Source: Streptococcus alactolyticus (GTDB taxonomy: Bacteria > Bacillota > Bacilli > Lactobacillales > Streptococcaceae). Taken from it: DNA of 64,000 bases. The notes under the pieces are model-generated. The model saw nothing but the letters and a program-made list of their open reading frames with translations, made no database searches and had not been told where the DNA came from. Below are positions 35,292-45,303 of the stretch, in pieces. Each line of letters starts with the position of its first letter. Positions within the stretch are counted from its first letter, which is position 1. A program made the translations under genes and the position numbers. The DNA is taken from the NCBI RefSeq assembly GCF_012277075.1, contig NZ_JAAXMT010000005.1:372001-436000 (forward strand), read 5' to 3'.

Positions 35292-36263
35292 TCAGTAAGC
35301 ACGATAGTACAATAAATGCAAATCTGAACGGCCCGCATAAGAACTCAATTCTTCCAACAAACTTTCAAAACGGCTGTCTTTGACGAGTTTATTTTGCCCA
35401 TAAATCAAGAGGTATAAAGGCACTGTTGTTTGACTTACAACATGACCAGCTTCATCTACTTTCTCTTCACCACGGACTTCCAGCTGTTCTAAAACGTTTT
35501 CTACAATAACGAGAGCATCGGAAATACTGTCATAAGCTCCTTGAAAGCGATCAAAAACATTGTAAGAAGCAATTTCGTCCTTGAGGTCTTCTTGAGCATC
35601 CACCACATAAACCAAACCTTTATTGTCAAAGAGGTAATGCCTGATTTTCTTAATGACATCATCTGAATTAGCTTCTAAAAGCTCTGTTGGTCGAATAACT
35701 GGAATTTCTTCGGTAAGACGTTCTTCCTTGGGAACCATAGCATCAATCTTAGCCAAAAGCTCTGCCTTTTTCGTTTCCTTCACACGTTCCTTAAACAAAT
35801 GTACAGGATCAAGAAGAACAGGATAATCTGACTCCTCTTTAATGGCTAGATTAGTCACCCTAAGCGACGTAAAAACATCAATCAAAACACCAAAAACACG
35901 AGGACGATTATCCCCAATAATTGCTTGAAAAACGGATTTTGACTCACAATTGTCTAACACATAATCAATCCCTTGCACCCAATTACCAACGATATTTAGG
36001 GATTGATTCATCAATCGAAAGGAATCTTCCTCATACCAAAACGTTGAGCGAATCAGTTTTTCTTGTTGGGACAAGGCATCAACCGCTGCCAAAATCTCTC
36101 CCAACTCCTCATGAATCACCGAAGGGGAAAAAGAACCCCCCAACAAAGAGGGAGTCTTTTCAACCAAAACGATTTCATCTCGAAACAATGTCAAATAATG
36201 AATGCTCACCAATAACTTGTGAATCAATAATTGGTGATTATTTAAACTCGTATTTTCCACCAC
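35292..36263 (-). CDS. Cytoplasmic protein of unknown function
   Basis: About 323 residues, acidic, without membrane segments. I do not recognise a family. The N-terminal half looks helical (IHKLLVSIHYLTLFRDEIVL; VIHEELGEILAAVDALSQQEKL), the C-terminal half alternates strands and helices (KGLVYVVDAQEDLKDEI; VPLYLLIYGQNKLVKDSRFE). Start codons nearby are three GTGs; I use the one 9 nt after AAAAGG. An upstream promoter (TTGCGA-17-TATATT with extended -10) supports expression. It is divergent from the XRE-dehydrogenase fusion and sits between pyrK and the capsule region. Confidence 0.6.
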   Translation of the reverse strand: MVENTSLNNHQLLIHKLLVSIHYLTLFRDEIVLVEKTPSLLGGSFSPSVIHEELGEILAAVDALSQQEKLIRSTFWYEEDSFRLMNQSLNIVGNWVQGIDYVLDNCESKSVFQAIIGDNRPRVFGVLIDVFTSLRVTNLAIKEESDYPVLLDPVHLFKERVKETKKAELLAKIDAMVPKEERLTEEIPVIRPTELLEANSDDVIKKIRHYLFDNKGLVYVVDAQEDLKDEIASYNVFDRFQGAYDSISDALVIVENVLEQLEVRGEEKVDEAGHVVSQTTVPLYLLIYGQNKLVKDSRFESLLEELSSYAGRSDLHLLYYRAY

Positions 36264-36310
36264 GCACACGTACCTTTTATATTACATTTTCGTTACACTA
36301 ACTACCTACT

Positions 36311-36339
36311 AATATATCACACAAGCCCTAAAATCGCAA
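36311..36339 (-). promoter_or_regulatory. Promoter of the unknown 323-residue protein gene
   Basis: -35 TTGCGA (36334-36339), 17-nt spacer, extended -10 TGATATATT (hexamer 36311-36316). Confidence 0.5.
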
Positions 36340-36422
36340 AATAAAATGGGAAAGAAATTAACATACAATTGATACTTATAACAACAATAACTGCATATTA
36401 TTAATGATTTATTGAAAAATGG

Positions 36423-36451
36423 TTGTTTTAAAAAACAAAACGGTGTATAAT
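36423..36451 (+). promoter_or_regulatory. Promoter of the XRE-dehydrogenase fusion gene
   Basis: -35 TTGTTT (36423-36428), 17-nt spacer, -10 TATAAT (36446-36451), about 18 nt before the ATG. No clear palindromic operator was seen, though the region is AT-rich. Confidence 0.6.
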
Positions 36452-36469
36452 CTTGTTAGGAGGAATTCA

Positions 36470-37951
36470 ATGAAAAATTTTTCGTCAGCTACTTTAGCGA
36501 AGCTTATTTTAGATTATCGTAAAGAAAATAAAATGTCTCAGGAAAACCTGGCCACTGAAAGTGGGATCAACCGTTCTATTCTAAGCAAAATTGAGCAAGA
36601 AGAGCATATCCCTTCTATCACTCAGATAGAATCATTGGCCAAGATTATCTCTTTTGATATTGCTGATTTATTTACAGAAACAAAAGAAAAGAAGCAAAAA
36701 TTGGACCGTTCCTATAATATTGCTGTAGCGGGAACTGGATACGTGGGATTATCTATCGCCACTCTTCTTGCACAACATAACTCTGTAACTGCTGTTGACA
36801 TTGTTCCAGAAAAAGTTGAACTAATCAACAATAAAAAATCACCCATTCAAGATGATTATATTGAAAAATACCTAGCAGAAAAAAAACTTGACTTAGTTGC
36901 AACAACTGATGGAGATGCAGCTTACAAAAAGGCTGATTTTGTTGTTATAGCCGCTCCAACTAACTACGATAGCGAAAAAAATTATTTTGATACTAGCGCC
37001 GTAGAATCTGTTATTGAGCAAGTGCTTTCAGTCAATAAAGATGCCATTATGGTTATCAAATCAACAATTCCTGTCGGCTTTACAGATGCCGTTCGTCAAA
37101 AATTCAATACAGATAAAATTATTTTTAGCCCTGAATTTTTACGTGAATCAAAAGCCTTGTATGACAACCTTTATCCAAGCCGTATCATCGTTTCTACTGA
37201 TAAGGACAACAAAGAGTTGACAGCTGCTGCACATACTTTTGCGCAATTGCTTCAAGACGGTGCTGAAAAAGAGGACATTGACGTTCTCTTCATGGGCTTC
37301 ACAGAAGCTGAAGCGGTTAAACTATTTGCCAATACTTATCTTGCACTTCGTGTGTCTTATTTCAACGAGTTGGATACTTATGCCGAACTAAAAGGATTAG
37401 ACACCCAAGCAATCATCAATGGTGTTGGTTTAGACCCACGTATCGGTACACACTATAATAATCCTTCATTTGGTTACGGTGGCTATTGCTTACCAAAAGA
37501 TACCAAACAACTTCTAGCCAACTACAATGATGTGCCACAAAATATGATGAGTGCGATTGTTGAGTCAAATCGTACCCGCAAAGATTTCATTGCAGACCAA
37601 GTGCTTAAACTAGCTGGTTATTATGCTTATTCAGATAACGACAACTATTCACCACAAAATGAAAAAGAAACTGTTATCGGTGTTTATCGCCTTACCATGA
37701 AAAGCCATTCCGACAACTTCCGTCAAAGCTCTATTCAAGGTGTTATGAAACGTATCAAAGCCAAAGGAGCGACCGTTATTATCTATGAACCAACTCTTGA
37801 AAACGGAACAACTTTCTTTGGGTCAAAAGTCGTTAATAACCTCAACCAATTTAAAAAATTAAGTCAAAGCATCATTGCTAACCGCTATAATACTGAATTG
37901 GATGACGTCAAAGAAAAAGTTTATACTCGCGATATTTTTAGAAGAGATTAA
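36470..37951 (+). CDS. XRE-type DNA-binding domain fused to UDP-glucose 6-dehydrogenase
   Basis: The 493-residue protein has two parts. Residues about 5-65 form an XRE helix-turn-helix ([32 protein letters not shown]). Residues about 83-490 are a complete nucleotide-sugar dehydrogenase: Rossmann motif [32 protein letters not shown], and the catalytic cysteine in [13 protein letters not shown]. The enzyme would oxidise UDP-glucose to UDP-glucuronate with two NAD+, for capsule or hyaluronan-type polymer. UDP-galactose/other sugars are possible. The ATG follows GGAGGAATTCA. It sits beside the distal end of the cps locus, convergent with it, and is monocistronic with a strong terminator. The fusion suggests an enzyme that also binds DNA, possibly sensing NAD or UDP-sugars (inference). 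Confidence 0.88.
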   Translation: MKNFSSATLAKLILDYRKENKMSQENLATESGINRSILSKIEQEEHIPSITQIESLAKIISFDIADLFTETKEKKQKLDRSYNIAVAGTGYVGLSIATLLAQHNSVTAVDIVPEKVELINNKKSPIQDDYIEKYLAEKKLDLVATTDGDAAYKKADFVVIAAPTNYDSEKNYFDTSAVESVIEQVLSVNKDAIMVIKSTIPVGFTDAVRQKFNTDKIIFSPEFLRESKALYDNLYPSRIIVSTDKDNKELTAAAHTFAQLLQDGAEKEDIDVLFMGFTEAEAVKLFANTYLALRVSYFNELDTYAELKGLDTQAIINGVGLDPRIGTHYNNPSFGYGGYCLPKDTKQLLANYNDVPQNMMSAIVESNRTRKDFIADQVLKLAGYYAYSDNDNYSPQNEKETVIGVYRLTMKSHSDNFRQSSIQGVMKRIKAKGATVIIYEPTLENGTTFFGSKVVNNLNQFKKLSQSIIANRYNTELDDVKEKVYTRDIFRRD

Positions 37952-37971
37952 AATATTTATAAAGCCTAAAA

Positions 37972-38000
37972 AAGGTCACTCTATATGGAGTGACCTTTTT
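37972..38000. terminator. Terminator shared by the fusion gene and the cps locus
   Basis: A stem of about 12 bp (AAAGGTCACTC / GAGTGACCTTT) around a short AT loop, flanked by A-run and T-run; works in both directions between two convergent genes. Confidence 0.85.
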
Positions 38001-38002
38001 AA

Positions 38003-38985
38003 TTATCCCTTAAAAACATTTAAAATTTCTGTATTCACTTGACCACTATCTTGCAATCTTTTTACAAGTCTATCTTGAATTACCGTAATAACTGATGCTA
38101 CAACTACAACAATTACAAATTTAAAATACCAAGGAAAACTAAAATGATTTACCATAGTTAAAACTAAGATATGCCAAAGATAAATCCAAAGAGAGTGACT
38201 TGACATAAATAAAATAATCTTATTGTAAAAATAATCACTCATAGTCAATTTTTTGGTTAATCTAATTAATAATCCTGATATAAAAACACCAAAACTCAGA
38301 TAATAAAGCTGAAATGGATACTTATAATCCTGAGTTGGAACAAAATGCCCATTAATTCTATATAAATAAGCTGCATATACAACAAAAATGATAAAACTAA
38401 TAAAAGTTATGGTAATATTCCACCTACTATTTTCAAAAAGTAGCTTAGCTAATGCTAGTAATAAAAAGCATGGAATAAAATATGCTAATAAATAGTCAAG
38501 TATTTTATTATTAAATAGCCCAATTCTACACAAATATTCATAACAAATAAACACAGGTAAAGACATTACCAATATTTGAAGCTCATTTAACTTAGTATCT
38601 AACGATTTATATAGTGGAACTAAAATAGCAACAATGAAGTAAATTCTAATAATCCAGACATAACCTATGCCAAAATCTGATAATGCATATGTTCCAAATA
38701 CATCTTTTAAACTAATATCAAAATTACCTACTAATAATTTCAACAACAGAAAAAAGATATAAATATCCAAGCTGGAATGACTAATCTCTTAAACCTTTTT
38801 ATCAAATAAGATATCAACTTTTCCGATTTTTTAGATTGCAATCCTAAATAAGCAGATACCAAAATCATCAAAACCACATCAAAATTTCTCAATTGAAAAA
38901 GAACTTCTGGTGGCTAGACATGTGCCAAAATAATACCTAATAGACCTATTACTTTTAAAACGTCAATATATTTTTCTCTTTTCAA
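38003..38985 (-). pseudogene. Acyltransferase 3 family membrane protein, inactivated
   Basis: The remnant reads KREKYIDVLKVIGLLGIILAHV, then TAG, then PPEVLFQLRNFDVVLMILV..., then a one-base loss in a T-run after PAWIFISFF near 38750. It continues in frame LLLKLLVGNF to 38003. Restored, it is a protein of about 327 residues with about ten helices and the catalytic-type LAHV motif of membrane O-acyltransferases (OafA-like). Such enzymes acetylate capsule sugars, so this strain probably lacks that modification. The start would be TTG at 38983-38985. It is the last gene of the cps run. Confidence 0.8.
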
Positions 38986-39122
38986 TGTATCACCTACTAA
39001 CTTATATTTTTACACTAATAATCTTTGAGTTATTAATATGAATAACTTGTAAAAATACTTTTTAATCGTTTTAATATTGAATTTATTACATTTTGAATAG
39101 AATATTATCCTCTTTTCAATAC

Positions 39123-40586
39123 TTAACTTCTACCTAATCTACTGGTAAGTTGTTTCAATAACCCTACTGCAACCTTATTCCTTAATAGTAATAAAATAGC
39201 TATGTAGATAAATACTGATCCAGTGACTGAGGCTAATACTCTGATAAAGATACTATTAAATATTGTTGAACTTAATCGACAGATAGATGCAATACCGAAA
39301 CAACCGATTAATGATGAAAAAATATTCTTCCAAGTTTGTTTATCCTTAAAAACAAATCCTGTAATATCCCTACTAAAGAAAAAATTCATTGTCATCATCA
39401 TAAATTCTGCCAAAACGGTTGTAAAAGCAGCACCTACTTCAGCAAACATAGGTATCAAAATAAAATTTAGACCAATATTCAACACCGCGCTTGTAGTTGA
39501 AGATATCAAGGTTTTCTTTTCTCTTTTTGCGGGCATTAAAGCACACTGATTAAAAACTGTACTCATTGCACTTCCTAATATCGCAAAACAAGTTATTTGT
39601 AATGCTGGTGTTGCACGTAAATATTTCTCTCCAGCAATAATCAAAATAACATCTTTGCTAAGCATAAAGAGTCCTATGATACCTGGAAGAATAATCATTA
39701 AAAGTATGTTAATTAGCTGATCCAATAGGCCTTGATACTTGTCCATACGCTTTTGGCCCATTAACATAGCTAATCTTGGAATAGCTACTGCTGTCACAGC
39801 AGATAACATAGCACCTACTATACTATAGATTTTCGTCGCAGTACTATAAATACCTACACTATAGTCACCTTTTATTAAGCCAATCATCGTTACATCTGAA
39901 GCAAGATAAATCTTAATGGCAACAGTTGTAGCAAAAATAGTGAAAATGGGGACTAAGTACTCTCTCCAATTAAAGCGAAATACCAACCTAATATCGCAAA
40001 ATTCTTTAGCGTGAAAAAAATTAAGTAAATATGAGCCAGTAGATGCGATAACCGTAATTACAATATAATTAAGGCAATCATTGCGATGTCTTACAAAAAT
40101 AAATAATAGTATCAAAGAAATAACTTTAAAAACAATATTTCTTACGGTTATATAACCATACTCTTCGTAAATTGTATAAATCCAATCTACACCTAAAGTC
40201 GTAAAAAATATTTGAATACTAAAAACTAGGATAGCTACGTTATATTTTTGTAAACTTGTACTTAAAGCTAAAGCTAAAAAAAGTGTTAAATAGGCAATAA
40301 CAGTTGAAACAATATTAATTGTGAAAATTTTACTTGCAAATTGACTAAATTTTTGTCGATCGTGTCTAAATTTAGCTCCTTCTCGAACTGCATAAACACT
40401 AATACCAAGACCTGCAAGTAAAATAAAATAACTAACAATTGAGTTAGCAAAATTATACTCACCTACTCCATCAACTGATAATGTTCTTGAAATATATGGA
40501 AATGTTATAAGAGGGAATATCAGATTTAAAAGGCTCTGCAAACTATTTAAGACAGCATTTAAACCTAATGACTTGTTCTGTTGCAT
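39123..40586 (-). CDS. wzx: Capsular polysaccharide flippase Wzx
   Basis: Wzx moves the undecaprenyl-linked repeat unit across the membrane. The 487-residue protein has about 12-14 membrane helices and the polysaccharide-transport start FPLITFPYISRTLSVDGVGEYNFANS, typical of the PST/MOP family. ATG at 40584-40586 follows GAAAGG; an in-frame TTG five codons earlier is less likely. It lies 3' in the serotype-specific, AT-rich part of the cps locus. Confidence 0.9.
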   Translation of the reverse strand: MQQNKSLGLNAVLNSLQSLLNLIFPLITFPYISRTLSVDGVGEYNFANSIVSYFILLAGLGISVYAVREGAKFRHDRQKFSQFASKIFTINIVSTVIAYLTLFLALALSTSLQKYNVAILVFSIQIFFTTLGVDWIYTIYEEYGYITVRNIVFKVISLILLFIFVRHRNDCLNYIVITVIASTGSYLLNFFHAKEFCDIRLVFRFNWREYLVPIFTIFATTVAIKIYLASDVTMIGLIKGDYSVGIYSTATKIYSIVGAMLSAVTAVAIPRLAMLMGQKRMDKYQGLLDQLINILLMIILPGIIGLFMLSKDVILIIAGEKYLRATPALQITCFAILGSAMSTVFNQCALMPAKREKKTLISSTTSAVLNIGLNFILIPMFAEVGAAFTTVLAEFMMMTMNFFFSRDITGFVFKDKQTWKNIFSSLIGCFGIASICRLSSTIFNSIFIRVLASVTGSVFIYIAILLLLRNKVAVGLLKQLTSRLGRS

Positions 40587-40645
40587 TTTTATCCCTTTCA
40601 ACTTTCAATTGACTAAATTTTTTAATCTAATAAGCTAACATTATA

Positions 40646-41551
40646 TTATCTAATGAATTCACCTCTAAAATTTCTTAATATATGTTTATAACAAGAAAAA
40701 GTCTTCCTACTAAAAGGATGTATTTTAAAAATATAAACTAAGGCCAAGAATGCTTCTCTTAATTTATGAGTTGCGAAATAGTGAGGAGCTAAACGGCAAT
40801 AAAAATTATACTCTACATTTCTAACCTCTTCTGCAGAAAGTAAATCATAGTTTTCTCTGCATAAGTTACGTAATGTCTCTTCACCATAAATACGTTTATC
40901 GTGCCCTTGACGACTAATCCGCTCAGTTTCATCATCGTGATAAATAGATAACACTTCAGGAACTCTATCAATCTCATACCCCTTTGCTAATAATTTAACT
41001 ATTAGCGTAGAGTCTTGTTTACATGGTACATTACTAAAATTCCCAACTGATTGTAAAGCATCTTTCCTACATAACCACTGTGAAGTAGCAGCTATACACT
41101 CTCTCATAGCCTCGAATAAGCAACTACCTGTAAAATCATTTTTATAATAAATTTTTTTTCCATTTTCTTTAATACCTACACAATATGTATATACTAAAGC
41201 AACATTAGATGATGATTCATCAAAACAAATAACTTGTTTTTCAATTCTCTCCGGTAAATATTCATCATCATCATCTAAAAAAGAAATAAGGTTACCCCTA
41301 GAATTTTTTATCCCAATATTTCTTGAAACAGCTCCACCAACATTTTTATCATTTACAACCAACTTTAGCCTAGAATCACCAAAACTTTGAACGATCCTAC
41401 TCACTTCTCTTTTTAGATTTAAATCATTATTATCATCTACAACTATGATTTCAAGATTTTCATAACTCTGTCTAATAACACTTTCTATAGCTCTTTTAAG
41501 GCTATCAATTCTACCGAACGTCGTAATAACAACACTGACTAATTCCTTCAT
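40646..41551 (-). CDS. Glycosyltransferase family 2 (capsule)
   Basis: A 301-residue GT-A transferase: SVVITTFGRIDSLKRAIESV at the N-terminus, the nucleotide aspartates in IIVVDDNNDL and the metal-binding ISFLDDDDEYLP near residue 92. It would add one sugar to the lipid-linked capsule repeat unit on the cytoplasmic face; donor and acceptor are not deducible. C-terminal helices about 220-300 are typical. It lies between wzx and another GT2 gene. Confidence 0.87.
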   Translation of the reverse strand: MKELVSVVITTFGRIDSLKRAIESVIRQSYENLEIIVVDDNNDLNLKREVSRIVQSFGDSRLKLVVNDKNVGGAVSRNIGIKNSRGNLISFLDDDDEYLPERIEKQVICFDESSSNVALVYTYCVGIKENGKKIYYKNDFTGSCLFEAMRECIAATSQWLCRKDALQSVGNFSNVPCKQDSTLIVKLLAKGYEIDRVPEVLSIYHDDETERISRQGHDKRIYGEETLRNLCRENYDLLSAEEVRNVEYNFYCRLAPHYFATHKLREAFLALVYIFKIHPFSRKTFSCYKHILRNFRGEFIR

Positions 41552-41619
41552 ACACTCCTCTTTTCTGTATACATGCTACTTTTAACTCTTAACAAAAATC
41601 TATTCTTTGTGTTACAGCC

Positions 41620-42501
41620 TCAAACTTGCTTTCTAAATCTTTTTAAATAGACTAACATTGAAAAAGGTTTTAAAAAAATATACCTAAAACTTCTAAATTT
41701 ATTTTTAAATTGAGGCAAAGCAATACACATACCACCTCTGTTTAAATCAATTTTTATTAATTCTACAATACGTCCTATCCCATGTAAGTTATTCATAACA
41801 AATTCTTCTCTACTTTTTAGTAATAAAAAGACTCCATTTGGATTCTGTAACCATAATCTAAATAAATTTTTAGTTAATCCAGATTGAAGATATTCATAAT
41901 AATAAATTTTGGAACTTGAAACCTTAAAACTTCCAAGCTTAGCAAGTTCAATATAAAAAATCTCCTCAGAAAGAAATTTTTCACCCTCAAAAAATGGGAA
42001 ACGTATATTTCCGATAAGAGAATTTCGTATCAGAATTGCTGTCTCAACGGAAATTCCGTATTTCAATTTTATGTCTGGAATATTAACTTCAGTTACTTTC
42101 TCAGGTAACCATCGTAATTCTTCAGTTAAACTATATCTTGGATATACAACTCCAAGCTTACCAACTTGAAGTGAGGAGATATCTTTAATAATACATTCAA
42201 CAGCTGTGCTAGCTAACCAATCATCGCTATCTACAACCATATGCCATCCCTCTCCTCCCATATAATCTAAAGCTAAATTATACGCAGTATGTTTACCTCC
42301 ATTTTCTTTTTTTAGGTATACAATATCAAAAATATATTCAGATCGTAACTGTCTAATATAAAATTCAGTACCATCATTTGAACCATCATCGACAATTAGC
42401 CAAATAAACTCTTTACAAGTCTGCTTCCTTAGTGACTCATACAATTTCTTTAGATTTTCCACTCTATTGTATGTCGGTGTAAAAATAAAAACTTTATGCA
42501 T
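41620..42501 (-). CDS. Glycosyltransferase family 2 (capsule)
   Basis: A 293-residue GT-A transferase with FTPTYNRVENLKKLYESL at the start, WLIVDDGSNDGT and the DXD-like MVVDSDDWL near residue 90. It ends in a basic tail (FRSFRYIFLKPFSMLVYLKRFRK), which may bind the membrane. Its start overlaps the end of wzy by 8 nt. Sugar specificity is unknown. Confidence 0.87.
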   Translation of the reverse strand: MHKVFIFTPTYNRVENLKKLYESLRKQTCKEFIWLIVDDGSNDGTEFYIRQLRSEYIFDIVYLKKENGGKHTAYNLALDYMGGEGWHMVVDSDDWLASTAVECIIKDISSLQVGKLGVVYPRYSLTEELRWLPEKVTEVNIPDIKLKYGISVETAILIRNSLIGNIRFPFFEGEKFLSEEIFYIELAKLGSFKVSSSKIYYYEYLQSGLTKNLFRLWLQNPNGVFLLLKSREEFVMNNLHGIGRIVELIKIDLNRGGMCIALPQFKNKFRSFRYIFLKPFSMLVYLKRFRKQV

Positions 42502-43570
42502 TCATAACTTCCTCGCGAGTTTTAAATATCAGTTTACCAATGAAAATAAGAGAGATATTAACAGCAATATTTGGAAAAAAACTTTCTGTCATTCCATAAA
42601 CTATAAAGCTGCTCATAAAAAACAACTCCCTAAATTTTTTTTGGATATAAAAATCATTCATTAATTTTATGATACAAGCCGAAATCCACAAAAATGCTAA
42701 AATACCTCCTTGATATATCAAAGAAATAAAACCGTTATCGATATTAACATACTCATTGTATTTTGAACTCCCAATAAGTGGCGGAATATAATTATTTAAT
42801 AAAGTGTTGTTATAAGCCAACCTACCTGTGAATAATTCATCTAAGTTTTTTAATTGTGGAATCTTAGTGTAAAAATACCCTATAAATAGCGTCACTAAAA
42901 CAGCCCAAAAATATGAGTTTTTAAATACTCTAGCAAAAATTTTTTCTACATTTTTACTTTTTTGAACCACTCCCAGAACAATACATAATACTCCGATCAA
43001 GAAACCTGTACGCGAATATGTTAAGCTATATAAATAGAAGTTCATAATAATCATAATGATATAATGGAAAATATTAAACTTCTCATTATAAAGATAAATA
43101 GCAAGTATTATCAAAATTGTTAAAGCACTCTGCGCTTGATTCGGATGTCCATAACCAAATGTATGCCTTCCTACAAACTGGCCATCCCTATAAAAAAGGA
43201 ACAAGTTATCTTTAATAATATTCAATTTACTTAGACTCACCATTAATAGAAAAGAGAATAATCTAGTCCAAAAAGCAATTTTGATAACTCGATTTTCATT
43301 AACATTTTTAAGTCCACTTAATGCAATTGCAGTAAACAAAAACATTGTACTTTTGCCAACAATAAAATCTAATAGCCCTATTATCAAAATAAAAGTAACT
43401 TTTTTAAGTTCATTAAATGAAAATTTTTCCTTTGAAATTTTTAAACAAATCGCAATAGATCCTATAAAAAATGCTACAACATATAATTTATTACCTGCTT
43501 CAGCTCCCAATCCTTTAAATAGAGTAACAAGAAATATATATATATCAAAAAATTCAATATTAGTTAACAA
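42494..43570 (-). CDS. wzy: Capsular polysaccharide polymerase Wzy (candidate)
   Basis: A 358-residue integral membrane protein with about ten helices and a large extracellular loop with TFGYGHPNQAQSALTILI and YSRTGFLIGVL, features of O-antigen/capsule polymerases. It would link repeat units outside the membrane. Wzy proteins are poorly conserved, so the call rests on topology, the HPNQ motif and position in the cps locus beside a Wzx. Confidence 0.82.
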   Translation of the reverse strand: MLTNIEFFDIYIFLVTLFKGLGAEAGNKLYVVAFFIGSIAICLKISKEKFSFNELKKVTFILIIGLLDFIVGKSTMFLFTAIALSGLKNVNENRVIKIAFWTRLFSFLLMVSLSKLNIIKDNLFLFYRDGQFVGRHTFGYGHPNQAQSALTILIILAIYLYNEKFNIFHYIIMIIMNFYLYSLTYSRTGFLIGVLCIVLGVVQKSKNVEKIFARVFKNSYFWAVLVTLFIGYFYTKIPQLKNLDELFTGRLAYNNTLLNNYIPPLIGSSKYNEYVNIDNGFISLIYQGGILAFLWISACIIKLMNDFYIQKKFRELFFMSSFIVYGMTESFFPNIAVNISLIFIGKLIFKTREEVMNA

Positions 43571-43591
43571 AATATCCTCCTTTGAAAAATA

Positions 43592-44329
43592 TCATTTCTT
43601 AATAATAGCTTTGATTTTAGCATAAGAGCCTTCACCTAAATATTTATCAATAAGGATACGAGATTTAACTTTTAATGGTAATAATTTCTTTTTAATTATT
43701 GCACTAACACCATTGCCATACCAAGTTGAATCATAATGATGAATTGAATAAGTATTTTTAGTTATTCCCATTTCTTGTGTTTGCATATTAAACGGACAAA
43801 AAAAATCTGTTGGATAAATTGACACATCACTAATTTTTTGATATGAATTTTCTACTAATAACCCTTTTGATAATAATAAATTTGTCGTGATATCCACACA
43901 TGTTTCTAGTAGCTTAAAATTAAAAGAAACTTCTTCATATTGCTGCATATTTTCTTTTATAAAAAGATGTCCTTTTTCTGCACCAAAACCTAGACCAGTA
44001 GCAACTCTTCCCGGTTCCTCCATTCCCATGAAACAATGTTCAGAAGATAAATTATCTAATGATTTTATTAACTCTACATCTGTATCCAGATAAAATCCAC
44101 CCTCATTATATATGATATCTAACCTAGCATAATCCGAAACAAACGCATATTTCTTATTTTTATAAGCTTCAGAAATATATGGAATTTTATGCACGTCGTA
44201 ATTTGATTCATTCCATTCGATTATTTCATAATTTGGGCAGAATTTTTTCCACGAATCTATACAATTTTTTACACTATCAGGAAGTGGATTTCCTCCAAAC
44301 CAACAGTAGTGAATTTTTTTAGGAATCAT
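43592..44329 (-). CDS. Glycosyltransferase with DXD motif (GT32-like, capsule)
   Basis: A 245-residue transferase beginning IPKKIHYCWFGGNPLPDSVKNCI, with YAFVSDYARLDIIYNEGGFYLDTDVE, the DXD motif of the GT32/OCH1-like and capsule-specific family. It adds a sugar (often galactose or N-acetylglucosamine in known cases) to the repeat unit. Its start overlaps the neighbouring upstream gene by 11 nt. Confidence 0.87.
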   Translation of the reverse strand: MIPKKIHYCWFGGNPLPDSVKNCIDSWKKFCPNYEIIEWNESNYDVHKIPYISEAYKNKKYAFVSDYARLDIIYNEGGFYLDTDVELIKSLDNLSSEHCFMGMEEPGRVATGLGFGAEKGHLFIKENMQQYEEVSFNFKLLETCVDITTNLLLSKGLLVENSYQKISDVSIYPTDFFCPFNMQTQEMGITKNTYSIHHYDSTWYGNGVSAIIKKKLLPLKVKSRILIDKYLGEGSYAKIKAIIKK

Positions 44330-44816
44330 ACTCTTCGAACATCCTTTCTACTTCCTCGCGAAGTTTATCATTAAACAATTTGTTATTTGATGATTCATTC
44401 CCATCAATTTTCAAATATCGATTTAAATAATTTCCTAATTCTGAAATTTCTGTGACAACTTCGATACTATTATATCTTTCCTTTACGTGTTGAGCAAAAT
44501 CCAGTTGATGATCATTGACATGTTCACCATATTTTTCTTGTCTTGGAACAACAATCGGCTTCTTCCCTTTTGCAATAGCACTCATAAAAGTCGCTGGACC
44601 TCCGTGAGTGATAATAATATCAGCTTTTTGCATAAATTCACTCATTTGATCAAAACTTATCAAACGAGACCACTGACAAAATTTAGGCTCATAACTTGAA
44701 AAACCTATTTGAACAAAAACATCTTCTGTGATAATATTTTCTTTTTTTAGGCAATCAACTTCTTCAATCAATCGATTGAAAGGTTGTTCATGTGTTCCAA
44801 CTGTTACAAAAATCAT
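44319..44816 (-). CDS. cpsG: Alg13-like glycosyltransferase catalytic subunit (CpsG/EpsF type)
   Basis: A 165-residue GT-B C-terminal half: MIFVTVGTHEQPFNRLIEEVD and the UDP-sugar motif ADIIITHGGPATFMSAIAKGKKPIVVPR. It acts as a pair with the Alg14-like protein encoded just upstream; the ATG overlaps that gene's stop (TAATG). In Streptococcus pneumoniae type 14 and GBS this pair adds beta-1,4-galactose to lipid-linked glucose, which is my best inference here. Confidence 0.88.
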   Translation of the reverse strand: MIFVTVGTHEQPFNRLIEEVDCLKKENIITEDVFVQIGFSSYEPKFCQWSRLISFDQMSEFMQKADIIITHGGPATFMSAIAKGKKPIVVPRQEKYGEHVNDHQLDFAQHVKERYNSIEVVTEISELGNYLNRYLKIDGNESSNNKLFNDKLREEVERMFEEYDS

Positions 44817-45265
44817 TAAAAGATACTCCCTAAATTAATAGCTTTTGGATAAACTTTTTTCATCTCTGCCCATTGAACAATGAACTTATCCGTCACAGGA
44901 TACACTAATTTTCCTGTAACTGTTGGTTTATCAATTCTATCAAACACTTCAATATAAACTGTTTTTGCGCCAAATAATTTTCCAATGTAAAAGAATGGGA
45001 CTGCTACTGCAGCACCTGATGAAATAATAACATCCGGTCTCTCTTTTCTTAGAATTCTAATAGCTAAAAAAGTATTTTTAATTAAGTTTTTGAGATTTCT
45101 ATTCGTCGGAAAATAGCATGGATACATTTTTTCTTCTTTTAAAATGCTGCGAGCATCCTCTTTATCAAATGTAACCCAGAAACGATCTTCCTGACTCCAA
45201 AAAGGTTTTAACATATTTAAATGTGCTAAATGACCTCCAGATGAACCAACTAAACAAATTTTCAC
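44816..45265 (-). CDS. cpsF: Alg14-like glycosyltransferase membrane partner (CpsF type)
   Basis: A 149-residue protein starting MKICLVGSSGGHLAHLNML, with a membrane-associated middle part and PDVIISSGAAVAVPFFYIGKLFGAKTVYIE, as in Alg14/CpsF. It anchors and activates the catalytic partner encoded downstream, with which it overlaps by one base. It follows cpsE by 38 nt. The order cpsE-cpsF-cpsG suits a Gal-Glc-lipid start of the repeat unit. Confidence 0.88.
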   Translation of the reverse strand: MKICLVGSSGGHLAHLNMLKPFWSQEDRFWVTFDKEDARSILKEEKMYPCYFPTNRNLKNLIKNTFLAIRILRKERPDVIISSGAAVAVPFFYIGKLFGAKTVYIEVFDRIDKPTVTGKLVYPVTDKFIVQWAEMKKVYPKAINLGSIF

Positions 45266-45303
45266 TTTTAACTCCTATCAATATGAAAGGAAGTAGATAA
45301 GTT

